This document shows positions 34,925 through 46,159 of a DNA stretch of 64,000 nucleotides, piece by piece. This DNA is from Bacteroidota bacterium. GTDB taxonomy: Bacteria; Bacteroidota; Bacteroidia; Chitinophagales; Chitinophagaceae. Positions within the stretch are counted from its first letter, which is position 1. The number at the start of each line of letters is the position of its first letter. The stretch is taken from the NCBI GenBank assembly GCA_947454025.1, contig CANGIZ010000002.1:1-64000 (forward strand). The letters run 5' to 3'. The notes beneath the pieces are model-generated. The model was not told where the DNA came from. It was given only the letters and a program-made list of their open reading frames with translations, and ran no database searches. Position numbers and translations under genes: made by a program.

Positions 34925-35448
34925 ACCATCACATGGGTTTGCTTCACTACTCCCATAATAAATACGCTCTGCACTTGACCAATATTTTCGGCCTGACTTA
35001 ATTTGTTTACGTGGAAATTGTAATAGCTATTCATATCTTCTGTCACAATTTTTAACATAAAATCAAATTCACCCGAAATACTGTAACACTCCACTACTTC
35101 AGGTAATTCATTGATGAGTTTAATAAATTGCGTACCCGATTTTTTACTATGTTGGTTTAAAGAGACATAACAAATCACCATCAACCCTTTTCGGATTTTT
35201 GCACCATCAATTAATGCCGCATATTGTTTTATCACTCCACTCGCTTCCAACCTTTTAATACGTTCATGAACAGGCGTAGTACTTAACTGAACTGCTTCTG
35301 CAATGGCAGCCACCGACATTCTTGCATTGTTTTGCAATAACCTCAAAATGGCTAAATCCTTCCCATCTAATGGAACCGTATTTTGGATGGATTGAGCACT
35401 TGTGTTTTGATCGGTAGCCGAATCTCCTGTTTGTGTCTTATTTTTCAT
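34921..35448 (-). CDS. Lrp/AsnC-family transcriptional regulator
   Basis: 175 residues. A polar N-terminal extension of about 25 residues precedes the HTH (LDGKDLAILRLLQNNARMSVAAIAEAVQLSTTPVHERIKRLEASGVI), followed by the RAM ligand-binding domain (YYNFHVNKLSQAENIGQVQSV). The stop overlaps the end of the convergent acetyltransferase. It is divergent from ahcY across 118 bp and could regulate it or itself; untested. Confidence 0.92.
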   Translation of the reverse strand: MKNKTQTGDSATDQNTSAQSIQNTVPLDGKDLAILRLLQNNARMSVAAIAEAVQLSTTPVHERIKRLEASGVIKQYAALIDGAKIRKGLMVICYVSLNQHSKKSGTQFIKLINELPEVVECYSISGEFDFMLKIVTEDMNSYYNFHVNKLSQAENIGQVQSVFIMGVVKQTHVMV

Positions 35449-35538
35449 AATAAAAAAGCATAAATAAGTATAAAATTAACTATTTATAGCGTATTACACT
35501 AAATATTATATAAATTTTATTATTATCTCCTACGAATT

Positions 35539-35546
35539 TACCTTTG
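35539..35546 (+). promoter_or_regulatory. -7 box (TACCTTTG) of ahcY
   Basis: Exact TAnnTTTG match 20 nt before the ATG. The purE promoter has the same 8 bases. No clear TTG at -33. Confidence 0.6.
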
Positions 35547-35566
35547 AGCCTTAAATAAATACTATT

Positions 35567-36886
35567 ATGGGCTTACAAAACATCGATTTTAGCTTACCGT
35601 ATAAGGTAGCAGATATCACCCTAGCTGATTGGGGTCGTAAAGAAATTCGTTTAGCTGAAGCAGAAATGCCTGGTTTAATGAGCATCCGTGCCGAATACGG
35701 ACCAAGTCAACCTTTAAAAGGTGCTAGAATTGCAGGTTGTTTACACATGACTATTCAAACTGCGGTGTTAATTGAAACATTAACAGCATTAGGAGCTGAA
35801 GTTAAGTGGAGCTCTTGTAATATCTTCTCTACACAGGATCAAGCTGCTGCTGCTATTGCTGCAACAGGTGTGGGTGTATTTGCATGGAAAGGACAAAGTG
35901 TTGAGGAAGGAGATTGGTGTATTGAGCAAACATTATTCTTTGGTGGTGAAGACCGTCCTTTGAATATGATTTTGGATGATGGTGGTGATTTAACCAATAT
36001 GGTATTTGATAAATATCCTCAATTTGTTGCTGGCATTAAAGGATTGAGTGAAGAAACAACTACAGGTGTTCACCGTTTATATGAGCGTATGGCTAAAGGT
36101 ACTTTACCAATTCCTGCGATCAACGTAAACGACTCTGTAACTAAATCTAAATTCGATAACAAATATGGTTGTCAAGAATCATTGGTAGATGCGATTCGTC
36201 GTGCAACTGATGTAATGATGGCTGGAAAAGTTGCTGTTGTTGGTTCTTACGGCGACGTAGGTAAAGGTTCTGCAGGTTCATTACGTGGTGCTGGCTGCCG
36301 TGTAATTGTAACTGAAATTGATCCTATTTGTGCATTACAAGCTGCAATGGATGGTTTTGAAGTGAAGAAAATGGAGAACGCTGTTAAAGAAGCGGATATT
36401 ATTGTAACTGCTTCTGGATGTCGTGATTTGATTACTGAAAAACATTTCAGAAACATGAAAGACAAAGCGATCGTTTGTAATATTGGTCACTTTGATATCG
36501 AAATTGATATGGCTTGGTTAAATAAAAACTATGGTCATACAAAAGATACTATCAAACCTCAAGTTGATTTATACAATATCGATGGAAAGGATGTAATTGT
36601 TTTAGCGGAAGGTCGTTTAGTAAACTTAGGTTGTGCAACTGGTCACCCTAGCTTTGTAATGAGTAATTCTTTCTCTAACCAAACATTGGCTCAAATTGAA
36701 TTATGGACCAACAGCAAAAACTACGAAAATAAAGTATACGTTTTACCTAAGCATTTAGATGAAAAAGTAGCACGTTTACACTTAGCAAAAGTAGGTGCTG
36801 AATTAGACGAATTAACAACTGAACAAGCTGAATACTTGGGTATACCTAAGGCAGGACCGTTCAAGTCAGATATGTACAGATACTAG
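35567..36886 (+). CDS. ahcY: Adenosylhomocysteinase
   Basis: 439 residues. It cleaves S-adenosylhomocysteine to adenosine and homocysteine with bound NAD. NAD-binding motif [20 protein letters not shown] (about 224-243), active-site [13 protein letters not shown] and [18 protein letters not shown]. The C-terminal KSDMYRY tail is invariant in the family. A terminator follows. Confidence 0.96.
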   Translation: MGLQNIDFSLPYKVADITLADWGRKEIRLAEAEMPGLMSIRAEYGPSQPLKGARIAGCLHMTIQTAVLIETLTALGAEVKWSSCNIFSTQDQAAAAIAATGVGVFAWKGQSVEEGDWCIEQTLFFGGEDRPLNMILDDGGDLTNMVFDKYPQFVAGIKGLSEETTTGVHRLYERMAKGTLPIPAINVNDSVTKSKFDNKYGCQESLVDAIRRATDVMMAGKVAVVGSYGDVGKGSAGSLRGAGCRVIVTEIDPICALQAAMDGFEVKKMENAVKEADIIVTASGCRDLITEKHFRNMKDKAIVCNIGHFDIEIDMAWLNKNYGHTKDTIKPQVDLYNIDGKDVIVLAEGRLVNLGCATGHPSFVMSNSFSNQTLAQIELWTNSKNYENKVYVLPKHLDEKVARLHLAKVGAELDELTTEQAEYLGIPKAGPFKSDMYRY

Positions 36887-36923
36887 TCCTACCCTTACTG
36901 TAGAATTAGTTCAAAATACACGC

Positions 36924-36956
36924 AACCCGGCCCCAGAAATGGTGGTCGGGTTTTTT
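36924..36956 (+). terminator. Terminator of ahcY
   Basis: AACCCGGCC / GGTCGGGTT, a 9-bp stem with one G-U pair and an 11-nt loop, followed by six T. Confidence 0.85.
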
Positions 36957-37018
36957 ATTTTTAGTATCTTTAGAAAGCTTATACAACGAGTAAGCCTAAA
37001 ATATTAAAACGATTGAAT

Positions 37019-38911
37019 ATGAAACTCAACAAGTGGACACTATTAGTATTGGCCGTAATTTGCGGAAGTCAATTAAAAGCACAAAGCTTGAACATTATTC
37101 CAGAACCTTTTCATGTAGCAAAAGGAATTGGTATATTTCAATTTCCAAAATCTATAGCAATCAATGCACCTTCAAGTGCCAACGAAGTAACTGACCAAAT
37201 AGCCAATCAAATTAGAAAAGCTACCGGCAAAACGGTTTTTTTTAGCAAGAATAATGCTAGTATCAATTTAGATATTATTAAAGACGAAGTACTAGGTAAC
37301 GAAGGATATACTTTGAATGTGAATGCCGAAGGTGTTACCATTAGTGCCAATACCAATGCAGGTTTATTTTATGGCTGGCAAACGGTACAACAAATTATGC
37401 CAGCAGCTATTTATGCTAAAACAATTCAACAAAATATCAATTGGCAGGTTCCATTTGTATCCGTGATTGATAAGCCCCGTTTTGGATGGAGAGGTTTAAT
37501 GTTAGATGTAAGCAGACACTTTTTTAGCAAAGCCGATGTAAAAGTATTCATCGACGACATGGCACGTTATAAATACAATCGTTTTCATTGGCATCTAACC
37601 GACGACCAAGGTTGGAGAATTGAAATTAAATCACTTCCCAAATTAACCGAAGTGGGCGCATGGAGAGCAGAAAGAAAAGGAAAGTGGATGAATATTACAA
37701 CTCCCGCAATTAACGAACCAAAAACATACGGAGGATTTTACACACAAGATGACATCAAAGAAATTGTCGCTTATGCAAAATCAAAATTCATCGAAGTGAT
37801 TCCTGAAATTGATATCCCTGGACATAGTATGGCCATTAACACTGCTTACCCGCAATTAAGTACCACTCCAAATTATCCTTACCAAGTGAATGCAGGAGAC
37901 GAGTTTATGGATTGGGAAGGAATCAATGGGCACGTAACAGCCAGAATCGATAATTCTTTAGACCCTTCCAATGAACTAGTATATACTTACCTTGATAAAA
38001 TTTTCAGTGAAATCGCGCCTCTATTTCCATTTGAATATATCCATATGGGGGGAGATGAAAATGCAAAAAACAATTGGGAGAAGTCAGCGAACGTACAAGC
38101 TTTAATGAAAAAAGAAGGATTGAAAAATCAGAACGAAGTGCAAAGTTATTTTGTACGTAGAGTGCAAAAAATCATCAATAGCAAGGGAAAGAAAATGATG
38201 GGATGGGATGAGATTTTGGAAGGTGGTTTGAGCGGGGACGCAGCAGTAATGAGCTGGAGAGGTATTGCTGGAGGAGTGGAAGCTGCTAAACAAGGACACA
38301 AAGTAGTGATGTCTCCTAATCAATACAACTATATTGACTTTTATCAAGGAGAATTAACTGCAGAAGGTAAAGTATATGCAGGTTTAAGAATGAAAAAAAC
38401 CTACAGCTTTGATCCAATACCTGAAGGCATAGATTCTTCATTGATTTTAGGTAATCAAGGAAACCAATGGACCGAGCAATTGCAAAACATGCGTAATGTT
38501 CAATACATGACCTGGCCAAGAGCTTTGGCTATTGCAGAAACTAGTTGGTCACCAAAGGAAAAGAAAAACTGGAATGGATTTGCAAAAAAAGTGGAAGCTC
38601 ATTTTGATAAATTTGAAGCTGCAAATGTAAAGTATGCAAAAAGTATGTTTGACCCCATTGTTACAACACAGTTAAATACAAAAGGAGAACTTATCGTGAA
38701 CATGGAAGGCGAAATAGACGGTTTGAAAATGTATTATAGTATTGACGATTCTATGCCTGATAATTTCAGTGAAGCATTCGTAAAACCATTTGTATTGCCA
38801 GAGGATGTTACGATCTTAAGAGTTGTGGCTTATAGAGACGGAAAGCAAATTAGCAAACTATTAAACATCCCAATAGAGTCCTTAAAGAAAAGAGCAGTGA
38901 AAGTGCTGTAA
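37019..38911 (+). CDS. Secreted GH20 beta-N-acetylhexosaminidase
   Basis: 630 residues from ATG at 37019; an in-frame TTG lies 6 nt earlier. Signal peptide 1-23 (ends QLKAQS). An N-terminal GH20b domain (about 25-150) precedes the catalytic barrel: RFGWRGLMLDVSRHFF, FHWHLTDDQGWRIEIK and HMGGDENAKNNW with the catalytic Asp-Glu pair near 345. The C-terminal beta region resembles a chitobiase domain. It removes terminal GlcNAc/GalNAc from glycans. It precedes the outer-membrane protein gene by 7 nt. Confidence 0.94.
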   Translation: MKLNKWTLLVLAVICGSQLKAQSLNIIPEPFHVAKGIGIFQFPKSIAINAPSSANEVTDQIANQIRKATGKTVFFSKNNASINLDIIKDEVLGNEGYTLNVNAEGVTISANTNAGLFYGWQTVQQIMPAAIYAKTIQQNINWQVPFVSVIDKPRFGWRGLMLDVSRHFFSKADVKVFIDDMARYKYNRFHWHLTDDQGWRIEIKSLPKLTEVGAWRAERKGKWMNITTPAINEPKTYGGFYTQDDIKEIVAYAKSKFIEVIPEIDIPGHSMAINTAYPQLSTTPNYPYQVNAGDEFMDWEGINGHVTARIDNSLDPSNELVYTYLDKIFSEIAPLFPFEYIHMGGDENAKNNWEKSANVQALMKKEGLKNQNEVQSYFVRRVQKIINSKGKKMMGWDEILEGGLSGDAAVMSWRGIAGGVEAAKQGHKVVMSPNQYNYIDFYQGELTAEGKVYAGLRMKKTYSFDPIPEGIDSSLILGNQGNQWTEQLQNMRNVQYMTWPRALAIAETSWSPKEKKNWNGFAKKVEAHFDKFEAANVKYAKSMFDPIVTTQLNTKGELIVNMEGEIDGLKMYYSIDDSMPDNFSEAFVKPFVLPEDVTILRVVAYRDGKQISKLLNIPIESLKKRAVKVL

Positions 38912-38918
38912 ATAAAAT

Positions 38919-40751
38919 ATGTTTAAAAAAGTACTATTCTTCCTTTTATGCTCCCCCCTATACATACATTCCTTTGCCCAAAAAGGATACCAGTATAATA
39001 TTGCAAATTCTAAGGATAGTACTTTACTAAATAACTTTATTAGATTGTTCAAAGGGAAGCCCAACCCCTTAATTGACTCCACGAGTATTACAATAAATAA
39101 AGTGATCAAGTCAGTTGAGAGTCAGGAAGGTAAAAGAATTAATCGTATACAAATTGAACACCGTCATTTTGGTACATTTGGATTTAGCGACTCTAGTCAC
39201 AACTTAACCCTACTTACAAAAGCAGCGAATAAACTACACAATTTCACTAAGGAAAATACCATTCGAAAAAACTTGTTCTTTCATGAGAACGAATATATGA
39301 ATCCATTGGTCATTGCCTTTAATGAAAAATGGCTAAGGGACCTTCCCTATTTACAAGACGCAAGAATTATTGCTTTCCCTTTACTAACTGATAGCAATAG
39401 TGTTGATATTTATGTAGTCACAAAAGACATCTTCCCATTTGGCGGTAGTTTGCAATTTAAAAACACCAATGCTTATGACGCGAGTGCTACAGCCGAAAAC
39501 ATAAGCGACCAAGGAAATTCATTTACCATTTTACACAATTTTGATATCAATCGAAAAGACAAAGCTGGATGGGGAATGAATTACAATGCTAGAAATATAT
39601 TAGGAAGTTTTTTTGACGTCAATATAGGAGCCAATACCCTCGAAAACAATTATGCCAATAGTGCTAGCTCTGCAACAAGTGTTTATATAAAAGGCTATTT
39701 ACCATTGTTGAATCCCTTAAGCAAATGGACAGGGGGATTTGAATGGAATGGCTCCCGCAACAATAACGAATACCCCAATAAATGGAGTGATTCATTATAC
39801 AAGGCAAGTTTACAATATCGATTAAACCATTTTGACAGCTGGGTAGGCTATCAATTGTTTAATAAAGCATGGAACTTTAACAATGACCATTTACGTCACT
39901 TTGTTCAGTTTAGGTATTTAGACAACCATTTTATAAGCAGACCCGATAATTATCTTTTACAAATAGACAAAAATTATCAAAATACGATTGCTTATTTAAT
40001 GTCCTACACGGCTTTTCAACAAAAAATTATCAGAACGCAATATTTATATGGATTTGGAAGAAATGAAGATTTGCCAACGGGTAAATCTCTTACCATTACT
40101 GCAGGACAATACCATCGCGAGAACGCTTCACTTCCCTATCTTGGCGCCATGATCGAAAAATATACAATGCTGAAAAATGAACAATTCAGCCATATTGTTA
40201 TAAGTGCAGGTTCCAGTTATGCCGACAATCAATTAATGGATGCGAAAATTTTAATGAGTCTGGAACAAATTTCAAAATTACACTATTTAGAAAGTGGTTA
40301 TAAATATCGAAGTATTTTGAATTTAAGTTTTGCTGAAACTTTTAAAAATAAATTCAACGATGCATTATTGATTAATAGCATTTATGGTATACCCCAACTC
40401 ACCAAGGAACGCATTAAAGGGGGTACTCGTTTAAGTGCTAACTGGGAATCCATTTGGTATAATTCAAAGTCCTTTTATGGATTTAGACAGTCCCCATTTG
40501 TATTTGCCAACCTAACTTTTATCAGAACAGTGGGTGACCCAATTGGATCGGGTGATATTTATAGTGCGATTGGTGGTGGTACTCGAATAAGAAATGAAAA
40601 CTTGATATTTGGAACTGTTGAAATTAAAGGTTTCTATTTCCCAAGAACCAATTTGCAATTAAGTCCATGGAATATAAGCATAACCACGAATCTTAAATTT
40701 AAGTACAATTCAAACTTAATTAGTAAGCCTGATTTTGTGCAAGTGAACTAA
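38919..40751 (+). CDS. Outer-membrane beta-barrel protein, BamA/TamA-like
   Basis: 610 residues. Signal peptide about 1-20 (SFAQ). POTRA-like strands at about 65-165 (INRIQIEHRHFGTFG, then ENEYMNPLVIAFNEKWLRDLPYLQDARI). The remainder is a beta-barrel of alternating aromatic strands, ending with NLKFKYNSN near the C-terminus. It resembles the Omp85 (surface antigen D15) superfamily in layout, but the canonical barrel motifs are weak. Substrate or partner unknown. It is coupled to the GH20 gene. Confidence 0.65.
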   Translation: MFKKVLFFLLCSPLYIHSFAQKGYQYNIANSKDSTLLNNFIRLFKGKPNPLIDSTSITINKVIKSVESQEGKRINRIQIEHRHFGTFGFSDSSHNLTLLTKAANKLHNFTKENTIRKNLFFHENEYMNPLVIAFNEKWLRDLPYLQDARIIAFPLLTDSNSVDIYVVTKDIFPFGGSLQFKNTNAYDASATAENISDQGNSFTILHNFDINRKDKAGWGMNYNARNILGSFFDVNIGANTLENNYANSASSATSVYIKGYLPLLNPLSKWTGGFEWNGSRNNNEYPNKWSDSLYKASLQYRLNHFDSWVGYQLFNKAWNFNNDHLRHFVQFRYLDNHFISRPDNYLLQIDKNYQNTIAYLMSYTAFQQKIIRTQYLYGFGRNEDLPTGKSLTITAGQYHRENASLPYLGAMIEKYTMLKNEQFSHIVISAGSSYADNQLMDAKILMSLEQISKLHYLESGYKYRSILNLSFAETFKNKFNDALLINSIYGIPQLTKERIKGGTRLSANWESIWYNSKSFYGFRQSPFVFANLTFIRTVGDPIGSGDIYSAIGGGTRIRNENLIFGTVEIKGFYFPRTNLQLSPWNISITTNLKFKYNSNLISKPDFVQVN

Positions 40752-40790
40752 ATTTATACAACCTTTTAGCTCAATTATTGTTATAAAGTC

Positions 40791-41582
40791 ATGGTTCAAG
40801 CATATAATTTTTTAGCCAGCTGGCAACTATTCCCCGAAAAATGCAATTTCGAATATCAAATTGTCCCTAAATCAGGTAATTATAAAATAGAGTCGGTGCA
40901 TGCAGGTCATTTACTCAGCTTTAGTCACAACTGGGTGAGTTTGGATAACGAAGCTTTCTATGCACAATACCAGGTAAACCCAAATGGGGAATTGCATGAT
41001 TTTGAAAACAAGGAATTAGCCGACGCCATTGCAGCAGAAATTAACAATGCATCTTGTTTGACCGTTCAGTTTTATAAAGGCGAGCAATTGGTTTTAAAAG
41101 TAGTGCACGAAATATTGGCCAACGGATTTTTGAAAGTAAGCCATTTTGGAAATAAGGAAGACGGCATGCCTTTTATAAATACCGAAGTTTACCATAAACA
41201 ATTAAGTGTGCTCCCCTATGCCTCTTCTGCAGGCAGTGTTGCGATTCGTCCAACTAAGGAAGGTGTGATTAAACACAAGGCCTTGTCGGCCATGGAGGAT
41301 CAAACCAACATGCAACTGAATCAAATTAAAGAACAGATTGAATTATTAGCAAGACAAGCACAGGAAATAAGAAAAAGAAAGGAGTTGAGTTTAATGATTT
41401 ACGAAGCAAAAATTACCTTCAAACCTCAAATAGGACAAGTATACCATGTGTATGAAAAAGCAGATGGTTCACACGTACTCTCCTTGGTCGCACCATCGGA
41501 ATGGGGAGGTGGATCAGGCCCCTTTGCACAATTTATTGCCACTGTAAAATTACTAGCCGATCATACTTGGGTGGAATGCTAA
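40791..41582 (+). CDS. DUF2452-containing protein
   Basis: 263 residues. The N-terminal part (1-135) looks like a lipocalin/THAP4-like beta domain (FLASWQLFPEKCNFEYQIVPKSGNYKIES). The C-terminal part (about 140-263) matches DUF2452: SSAGSVAIRPTKEGVIKHKAL, a coiled QIKEQIELLARQAQEI and FKPQIGQVYHVYEK. Function unknown. Convergent with the UbiD gene with only one base between. Confidence 0.75.
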   Translation: MVQAYNFLASWQLFPEKCNFEYQIVPKSGNYKIESVHAGHLLSFSHNWVSLDNEAFYAQYQVNPNGELHDFENKELADAIAAEINNASCLTVQFYKGEQLVLKVVHEILANGFLKVSHFGNKEDGMPFINTEVYHKQLSVLPYASSAGSVAIRPTKEGVIKHKALSAMEDQTNMQLNQIKEQIELLARQAQEIRKRKELSLMIYEAKITFKPQIGQVYHVYEKADGSHVLSLVAPSEWGGGSGPFAQFIATVKLLADHTWVEC

Positions 41583-41583
41583 A

Positions 41584-43407
41584 TTAATAACCGTACTTCG
41601 CTAAAATTGCATCTACTCTTTTTTCAATTGCTGCATCTTTAAGTACTGGAGGAGCGTGGTGCTTTTTGATAGTAGCATCAATAATCAATGGGCCTTTACA
41701 ACCCCAATGTTTATTTTTTACAAATGCATCTACCCCATCAATATCATGTGAAGGATTCGCTCTCGTAAAAGCAGCCCATAAAAAGTTTTGCATATTGCTC
41801 GCCATCCATTTAGCGTCTTCGGTTAACACCAACATGGCTACACCTAGGCTTTCCAATAATTCGGTACCCAATCCATTCAAAATAGTTTGCAACAAACTCG
41901 TGTTTATTTTTGCGGCATTTAATGCAATTACACCAGGCATGATTAAATGTGCATCTGCATTCAAATTTTGAATTGCTTCAGGAATGGACTTTGCTAAAGT
42001 TCTAATTGGATCCCCATAAGCAGCCAATACCAATTTAGAACCGCTGTTTAAATTTTCACCCGAATAATCCAAAGTATCAATCGTGGTATTGGTATAAAAA
42101 TGTAAGTCTCTGCTAAAATCCATGCGTTCTAAAATATGTTTAAAGAACGCTAATTCATTATGGGTATCTAATGCCGCATCAGAAGTAGCCGCTGATTTTA
42201 CATCGGGTGCAGTAATCCATAAAAACTTTGCCAAACTCAATTGTCCGGTACCTAAAATATGATTGGCAATGGTTAAGATTTCTGCAGGACGTTTGTCCTT
42301 TAAATACGGCGTATACCTTTCACTTCCAATAGCAAGCAACAAAGGGTGCACACCTGCTGCATCTACAGCATGCACTTCCTTTAATCCTGGTATTTCATTG
42401 GAGATAGCAGACCCTGTTATAGAATGAATCAATTGACCAAAACTAGTATCTTCTTGTGGTGGACGACCCACAACCGTGAATGCCCAAATGGCGTCTTTTC
42501 TTGCAAATACTTTATGCACTTTCATTACTGGAAAATCATGTTGCAAACTATAATAACCCAAGTGATCTCCAAATGGACCTTCAGGTTTATTCTCACCAGG
42601 AAATACTTCCCCAATAATTACAAAGTCGGCATCTGTACTAACGCAATATCCATCTACATAAGTGTAATTAAAACGTTTACCTGCTAGTACTCCAGCAAAA
42701 TTCATTTCGCTCATGCCTTCAGGTAATGGCATAACCGCTGCTACATTATGCGCTGGAGGTCCACCAACAAACACACTCACTTTTAAAGGCAAGCCTTTAT
42801 TGTTCGCCTTGGTTTGATGCACTCCAATGCCACGATGCAGTTGATAATGCAATCCTACTTCCTTATTCAACACATAATTGTTACCACTTAATTGAATACG
42901 GTACATGCCTAGATTGGAATTGGCCATTCCTGGTTTATCAGCATCCTCGGTATACACTTGCGGAAGTGTTACAAAGGCACCTCCATCCATGGGCCAATGT
43001 TGAATTAAAGGCAAATCACTAATTTGAATTTCTTCAAATAAAACAGGCTTCGACAATGGCATCCCATTCGGCAATGCATTCACCGCAGCAGGCAAGGCCG
43101 ATAAAGTTTTAAAAGGATTTTTTATTGCTGCCGTTGGATCAATTTTAATATCAATCAATTGCTTTACTTGTGGCAAAGTATCTCTAAAAATAAACTCGCT
43201 ACGTTCTAATGTGCCAAAAATATTGGAAGCCGCACGAAACTTACTTCCTTTTACTTTTTCAAATAATATGGCGGGACCTTTTTGTTCAAAAATGCGCAAA
43301 TGAATCGCAGCCATTTCCAAATTTGGATCTACTTCCTCCTTTATTCGTAAAAGTTGCCCATTACGCTCTAAATCTAACAAACAAGCTTCTAAATTAGAAT
43401 ATGCCAT
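41584..43407 (-). CDS. UbiD-family decarboxylase (menaquinone-type)
   Basis: 607 residues, the length of the Bacteroidota menaquinone biosynthesis decarboxylase group. UbiD features: [42 protein letters not shown] and [13 protein letters not shown]. It uses prenylated FMN. Together with mqnA in the same window a role late in the futalosine route is likely, though UbiD enzymes act on other aromatics too. Divergent from pdxJ across 40 bp. Confidence 0.85.
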   Translation of the reverse strand: MAYSNLEACLLDLERNGQLLRIKEEVDPNLEMAAIHLRIFEQKGPAILFEKVKGSKFRAASNIFGTLERSEFIFRDTLPQVKQLIDIKIDPTAAIKNPFKTLSALPAAVNALPNGMPLSKPVLFEEIQISDLPLIQHWPMDGGAFVTLPQVYTEDADKPGMANSNLGMYRIQLSGNNYVLNKEVGLHYQLHRGIGVHQTKANNKGLPLKVSVFVGGPPAHNVAAVMPLPEGMSEMNFAGVLAGKRFNYTYVDGYCVSTDADFVIIGEVFPGENKPEGPFGDHLGYYSLQHDFPVMKVHKVFARKDAIWAFTVVGRPPQEDTSFGQLIHSITGSAISNEIPGLKEVHAVDAAGVHPLLLAIGSERYTPYLKDKRPAEILTIANHILGTGQLSLAKFLWITAPDVKSAATSDAALDTHNELAFFKHILERMDFSRDLHFYTNTTIDTLDYSGENLNSGSKLVLAAYGDPIRTLAKSIPEAIQNLNADAHLIMPGVIALNAAKINTSLLQTILNGLGTELLESLGVAMLVLTEDAKWMASNMQNFLWAAFTRANPSHDIDGVDAFVKNKHWGCKGPLIIDATIKKHHAPPVLKDAAIEKRVDAILAKYGY

Positions 43408-43447
43408 GCGATACTATTTGAGTTGCAAAAATAACTTAAATTCGCCT

Positions 43448-44173
43448 ATGACTCGTTTAAGTGTAAACATAAATAAAATTGCCACCCTAAGAAATAGTCG
43501 TGGTGGAGACAATCCCAATTTAGTGCAAGTAGCAAAAGATTGTGAACGTTTTGGAGCAGAAGGAATTACCGTACACCCGAGGCCAGATGAACGTCATATT
43601 CGTTACCAAGATGTTTATGATTTAACCAAAATTGTAACCACAGAGTTCAACATTGAAGGCAATCCTAAGGAGGACAAGTTTGTGGAATTGGTTTTAGCCA
43701 CAAAACCGCATCAGGTTACATTAGTACCAGATGCTTTGAACCAATTAACGAGCGACCATGGTTGGGATACGATTGCTGAGCAGTCTTATTTAAAAGAGAT
43801 CATTGCAAAATTTAAAGCTGCTGGCATTCGTGTTTCCATTTTTGTAGATCCTATTGAAACAATGGTACGAGCTGCTGCAACCACTGGAACCGATCGAATT
43901 GAATTGTATACCGAAGCGTATGCGCGCGGATTTGCTGCAGGAAATAAGGAAGCTGCAGTTGCACCCTATATTAAAGCTGCAAGCATTGCACATGAATTAG
44001 GATTGGGTATTAATGCAGGGCATGATTTAGATAGATTCAACTTAGCCTATTTAGCAAAAGCCATACCTTTTATGGACGAAGTGAGTATTGGTCATGCCTT
44101 AATTGCAGATGCTTTGTATTTAGGTTTAGAAAATACCATTCAGTTGTATAAACGTGCATTAGCGATTGAATAA
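43448..44173 (+). CDS. pdxJ: Pyridoxine 5'-phosphate synthase
   Basis: 241 residues from ATG at 43448 ([20 protein letters not shown]). The extension to 43406 overlaps the divergent gene's start. Family motifs: [30 protein letters not shown] and [10 protein letters not shown]. It makes the vitamin B6 ring from aminoacetone-type precursor and deoxyxylulose phosphate (DXP-dependent route). Confidence 0.95.
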   Translation: MTRLSVNINKIATLRNSRGGDNPNLVQVAKDCERFGAEGITVHPRPDERHIRYQDVYDLTKIVTTEFNIEGNPKEDKFVELVLATKPHQVTLVPDALNQLTSDHGWDTIAEQSYLKEIIAKFKAAGIRVSIFVDPIETMVRAAATTGTDRIELYTEAYARGFAAGNKEAAVAPYIKAASIAHELGLGINAGHDLDRFNLAYLAKAIPFMDEVSIGHALIADALYLGLENTIQLYKRALAIE

Positions 44174-44222
44174 AATCAAATAGTGCAGCTCAAAATATTT
44201 ACTTGAAATTCTATTTATGTTT

Positions 44223-45560
44223 ATGAAAAGATTGCCTGCTATTTTATTACTTGCTATTTTATTTTGCGTTAATAGTATAAAGGCCCAAAGCAAATTTGGA
44301 CCTACACCTACCAAAGAACAATTGGCATGGCATGATAAAGAATTTTATTTATTCATGCATTTTGGCCCCAACACTTTCACCGATTTGGAATGGGGACATG
44401 GCAGTGAAGACCCTAATGTATTTAATCCTACAGCTATTGATTGTAACCAATGGGCACGTATTGCCAAAGCAGCTGGAGCAAAGGGTATCATCATTACCGC
44501 TAAGCACCATGATGGATTTTGTTTATGGCCAAGCAAGTTTAGTACGCATACCGTAAGAGAAAGTAAGTGGATGAATGGAAAAGGGGATGTATTAAAAATG
44601 TTATCGGAAGCATGTAAAAAAGAAGGCATTGAAATGGGCGTATATATTTCACCATGGGACCGCAATCATCCCGACTATGGCACTCCTAAATACAATGAAG
44701 TATATATTAACACCATGAAAGAATTGTTGACAGGCTATGGAAAATTCTTTGAACTATGGTGGGATGGCGCAAATGGTGAAGGCCCCAACGGAAAAAAGCA
44801 AGTGTATGATTTTACACGATTTAAAAATGCTGCATTAAAAGAGCAACCTCAATTAATCATTTTCAGTGACATAGGTCCACATGCAAGATGGATAGGTAAT
44901 GAAAATGGAATCATCAATGAAACCAATTGGAATTTATTAGACACTGCTGGTTTCAAGCGTGGAGAAGGTGCTCCAGCAAACGACACTTTAAATAGAGGGA
45001 ATTACAACGGCAAAAATTGGATTGGCGCCGAAGCCGATGTGTCTATTCGCAAAGGATGGTTTTATCATAAAGAGGAAGACAATACTGTTAAATCAGGCCC
45101 TACTCTTTTTGATTTGTATTTAAAATCAGTTGGACGAGGTGGCAATATGTTATTGAATGTTCCACCCAACCGAAAAGGTTTAATTGATCCTTTGGATTCT
45201 GCAGCACTTATGCAATTTAAGCAAATTCGCGACAAAGCATTTTCCAAGAATGAATTTGCTAGTGCTAAATATTTGAAGACAAAAAATAGTATCGAAGTGC
45301 ATTTACAAAAAGCAGTGCCTATCAATACAATTGTTTTAAAAGAACAAATACAGCTGGGTCAGAGAATCGTTAAATTTGAGATTTCAGGCGGAAATGATTT
45401 GGAGCAATTTCATACCATTGCCGAAGGAACCACCATTGGCCACAAACGTATTATTCAATTTCCAACTCAAAACATAAAATACTACCGCATTAAAATCACC
45501 GAATTCAAAGCTACTCCAATCATAAGTGCGGTGGAAGCCTACAATTCAACCGCTTTATAG
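44223..45560 (+). CDS. Secreted GH29 alpha-L-fucosidase
   Basis: 445 residues from ATG at 44223; an ATG 6 nt earlier is equally possible. Signal peptide 1-22 (CVNSIKAQS). GH29 motifs: FMHFGPNTF, ITAKHHDGFCLWPS and FELWWDGANGEGP, whose Asp is the expected nucleophile. A GGNMLLNVPPNRKG block and a C-terminal beta domain follow. It cleaves terminal alpha-L-fucose from glycans. Independent of pdxJ, about 50 nt downstream. Confidence 0.93.
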   Translation: MKRLPAILLLAILFCVNSIKAQSKFGPTPTKEQLAWHDKEFYLFMHFGPNTFTDLEWGHGSEDPNVFNPTAIDCNQWARIAKAAGAKGIIITAKHHDGFCLWPSKFSTHTVRESKWMNGKGDVLKMLSEACKKEGIEMGVYISPWDRNHPDYGTPKYNEVYINTMKELLTGYGKFFELWWDGANGEGPNGKKQVYDFTRFKNAALKEQPQLIIFSDIGPHARWIGNENGIINETNWNLLDTAGFKRGEGAPANDTLNRGNYNGKNWIGAEADVSIRKGWFYHKEEDNTVKSGPTLFDLYLKSVGRGGNMLLNVPPNRKGLIDPLDSAALMQFKQIRDKAFSKNEFASAKYLKTKNSIEVHLQKAVPINTIVLKEQIQLGQRIVKFEISGGNDLEQFHTIAEGTTIGHKRIIQFPTQNIKYYRIKITEFKATPIISAVEAYNSTAL

Positions 45561-45585
45561 TTACAAAGCGTTTAAATAGGCTGTA

Positions 45586-45614
45586 TTGCATTTAGGGAAG
45601 ATTAATTACCTTTG
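45586..45614 (+). promoter_or_regulatory. Promoter of purE
   Basis: TTG (45586-45588), an 18-nt spacer and TACCTTTG (45607-45614) match the Bacteroidota consensus, 26 nt before the ATG. Confidence 0.75.
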
Positions 45615-45640
45615 TACTCATAACCATCAACTATTCGATT

Positions 45641-46159
45641 ATGGCGAATCCAGCAATTGTAGGTATCATTATGGGAAGCGACAGTGATTTAAATGTGATG
45701 CAGGCAGCTGCGGATGTTTTAAATCATTTTAATATCCCTTTTGAATTAACGGTAGTATCAGCACATCGTACACCAGAAAGAATGATGGATTATGCAAAAA
45801 CTGCACGTCATAGAGGTTTAAAAGTGATTATTGCTGGAGCTGGTGGTGCAGCACATTTACCTGGTATGGTAGCTGCCATTACAAGTTTACCTGTAATTGG
45901 TGTTCCTATTAAATCAAGCAATTCCATTGATGGTTGGGATTCTGTATTGTCAATTTTACAAATGCCTAACGGCGTTCCAGTTGCAACAGTAGCATTAAAC
46001 GCTGCAAAAAACGCAGGTTTATTAGCGGCTCAAATAATTGGCAGTTCCGATGCAACCATTGGCAATGCCATGGACGCGTATAAAGTAACTATGAATGAGG
46101 AAGTATTGTCAAAAGTGGACAAACTAAAAGGCCAATTCAATAACGAGTTCGATCATTAA
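45641..46159 (+). CDS. purE: N5-carboxyaminoimidazole ribonucleotide mutase
   Basis: 172 residues. [15 protein letters not shown] at the N-terminus, SAHRTPERM, and [15 protein letters not shown] are diagnostic of PurE. It converts N5-CAIR to CAIR in purine synthesis. The 3' end overlaps the convergent bshC by four bases. Confidence 0.95.
   Translation: MANPAIVGIIMGSDSDLNVMQAAADVLNHFNIPFELTVVSAHRTPERMMDYAKTARHRGLKVIIAGAGGAAHLPGMVAAITSLPVIGVPIKSSNSIDGWDSVLSILQMPNGVPVATVALNAAKNAGLLAAQIIGSSDATIGNAMDAYKVTMNEEVLSKVDKLKGQFNNEFDH

Noticed and set aside
35449-35566. SAH or SAM riboswitch before ahcY
   Set aside because: Only 118 AT-rich bases with a -7 box 20 nt before the start; no room or conserved helices for a riboswitch.
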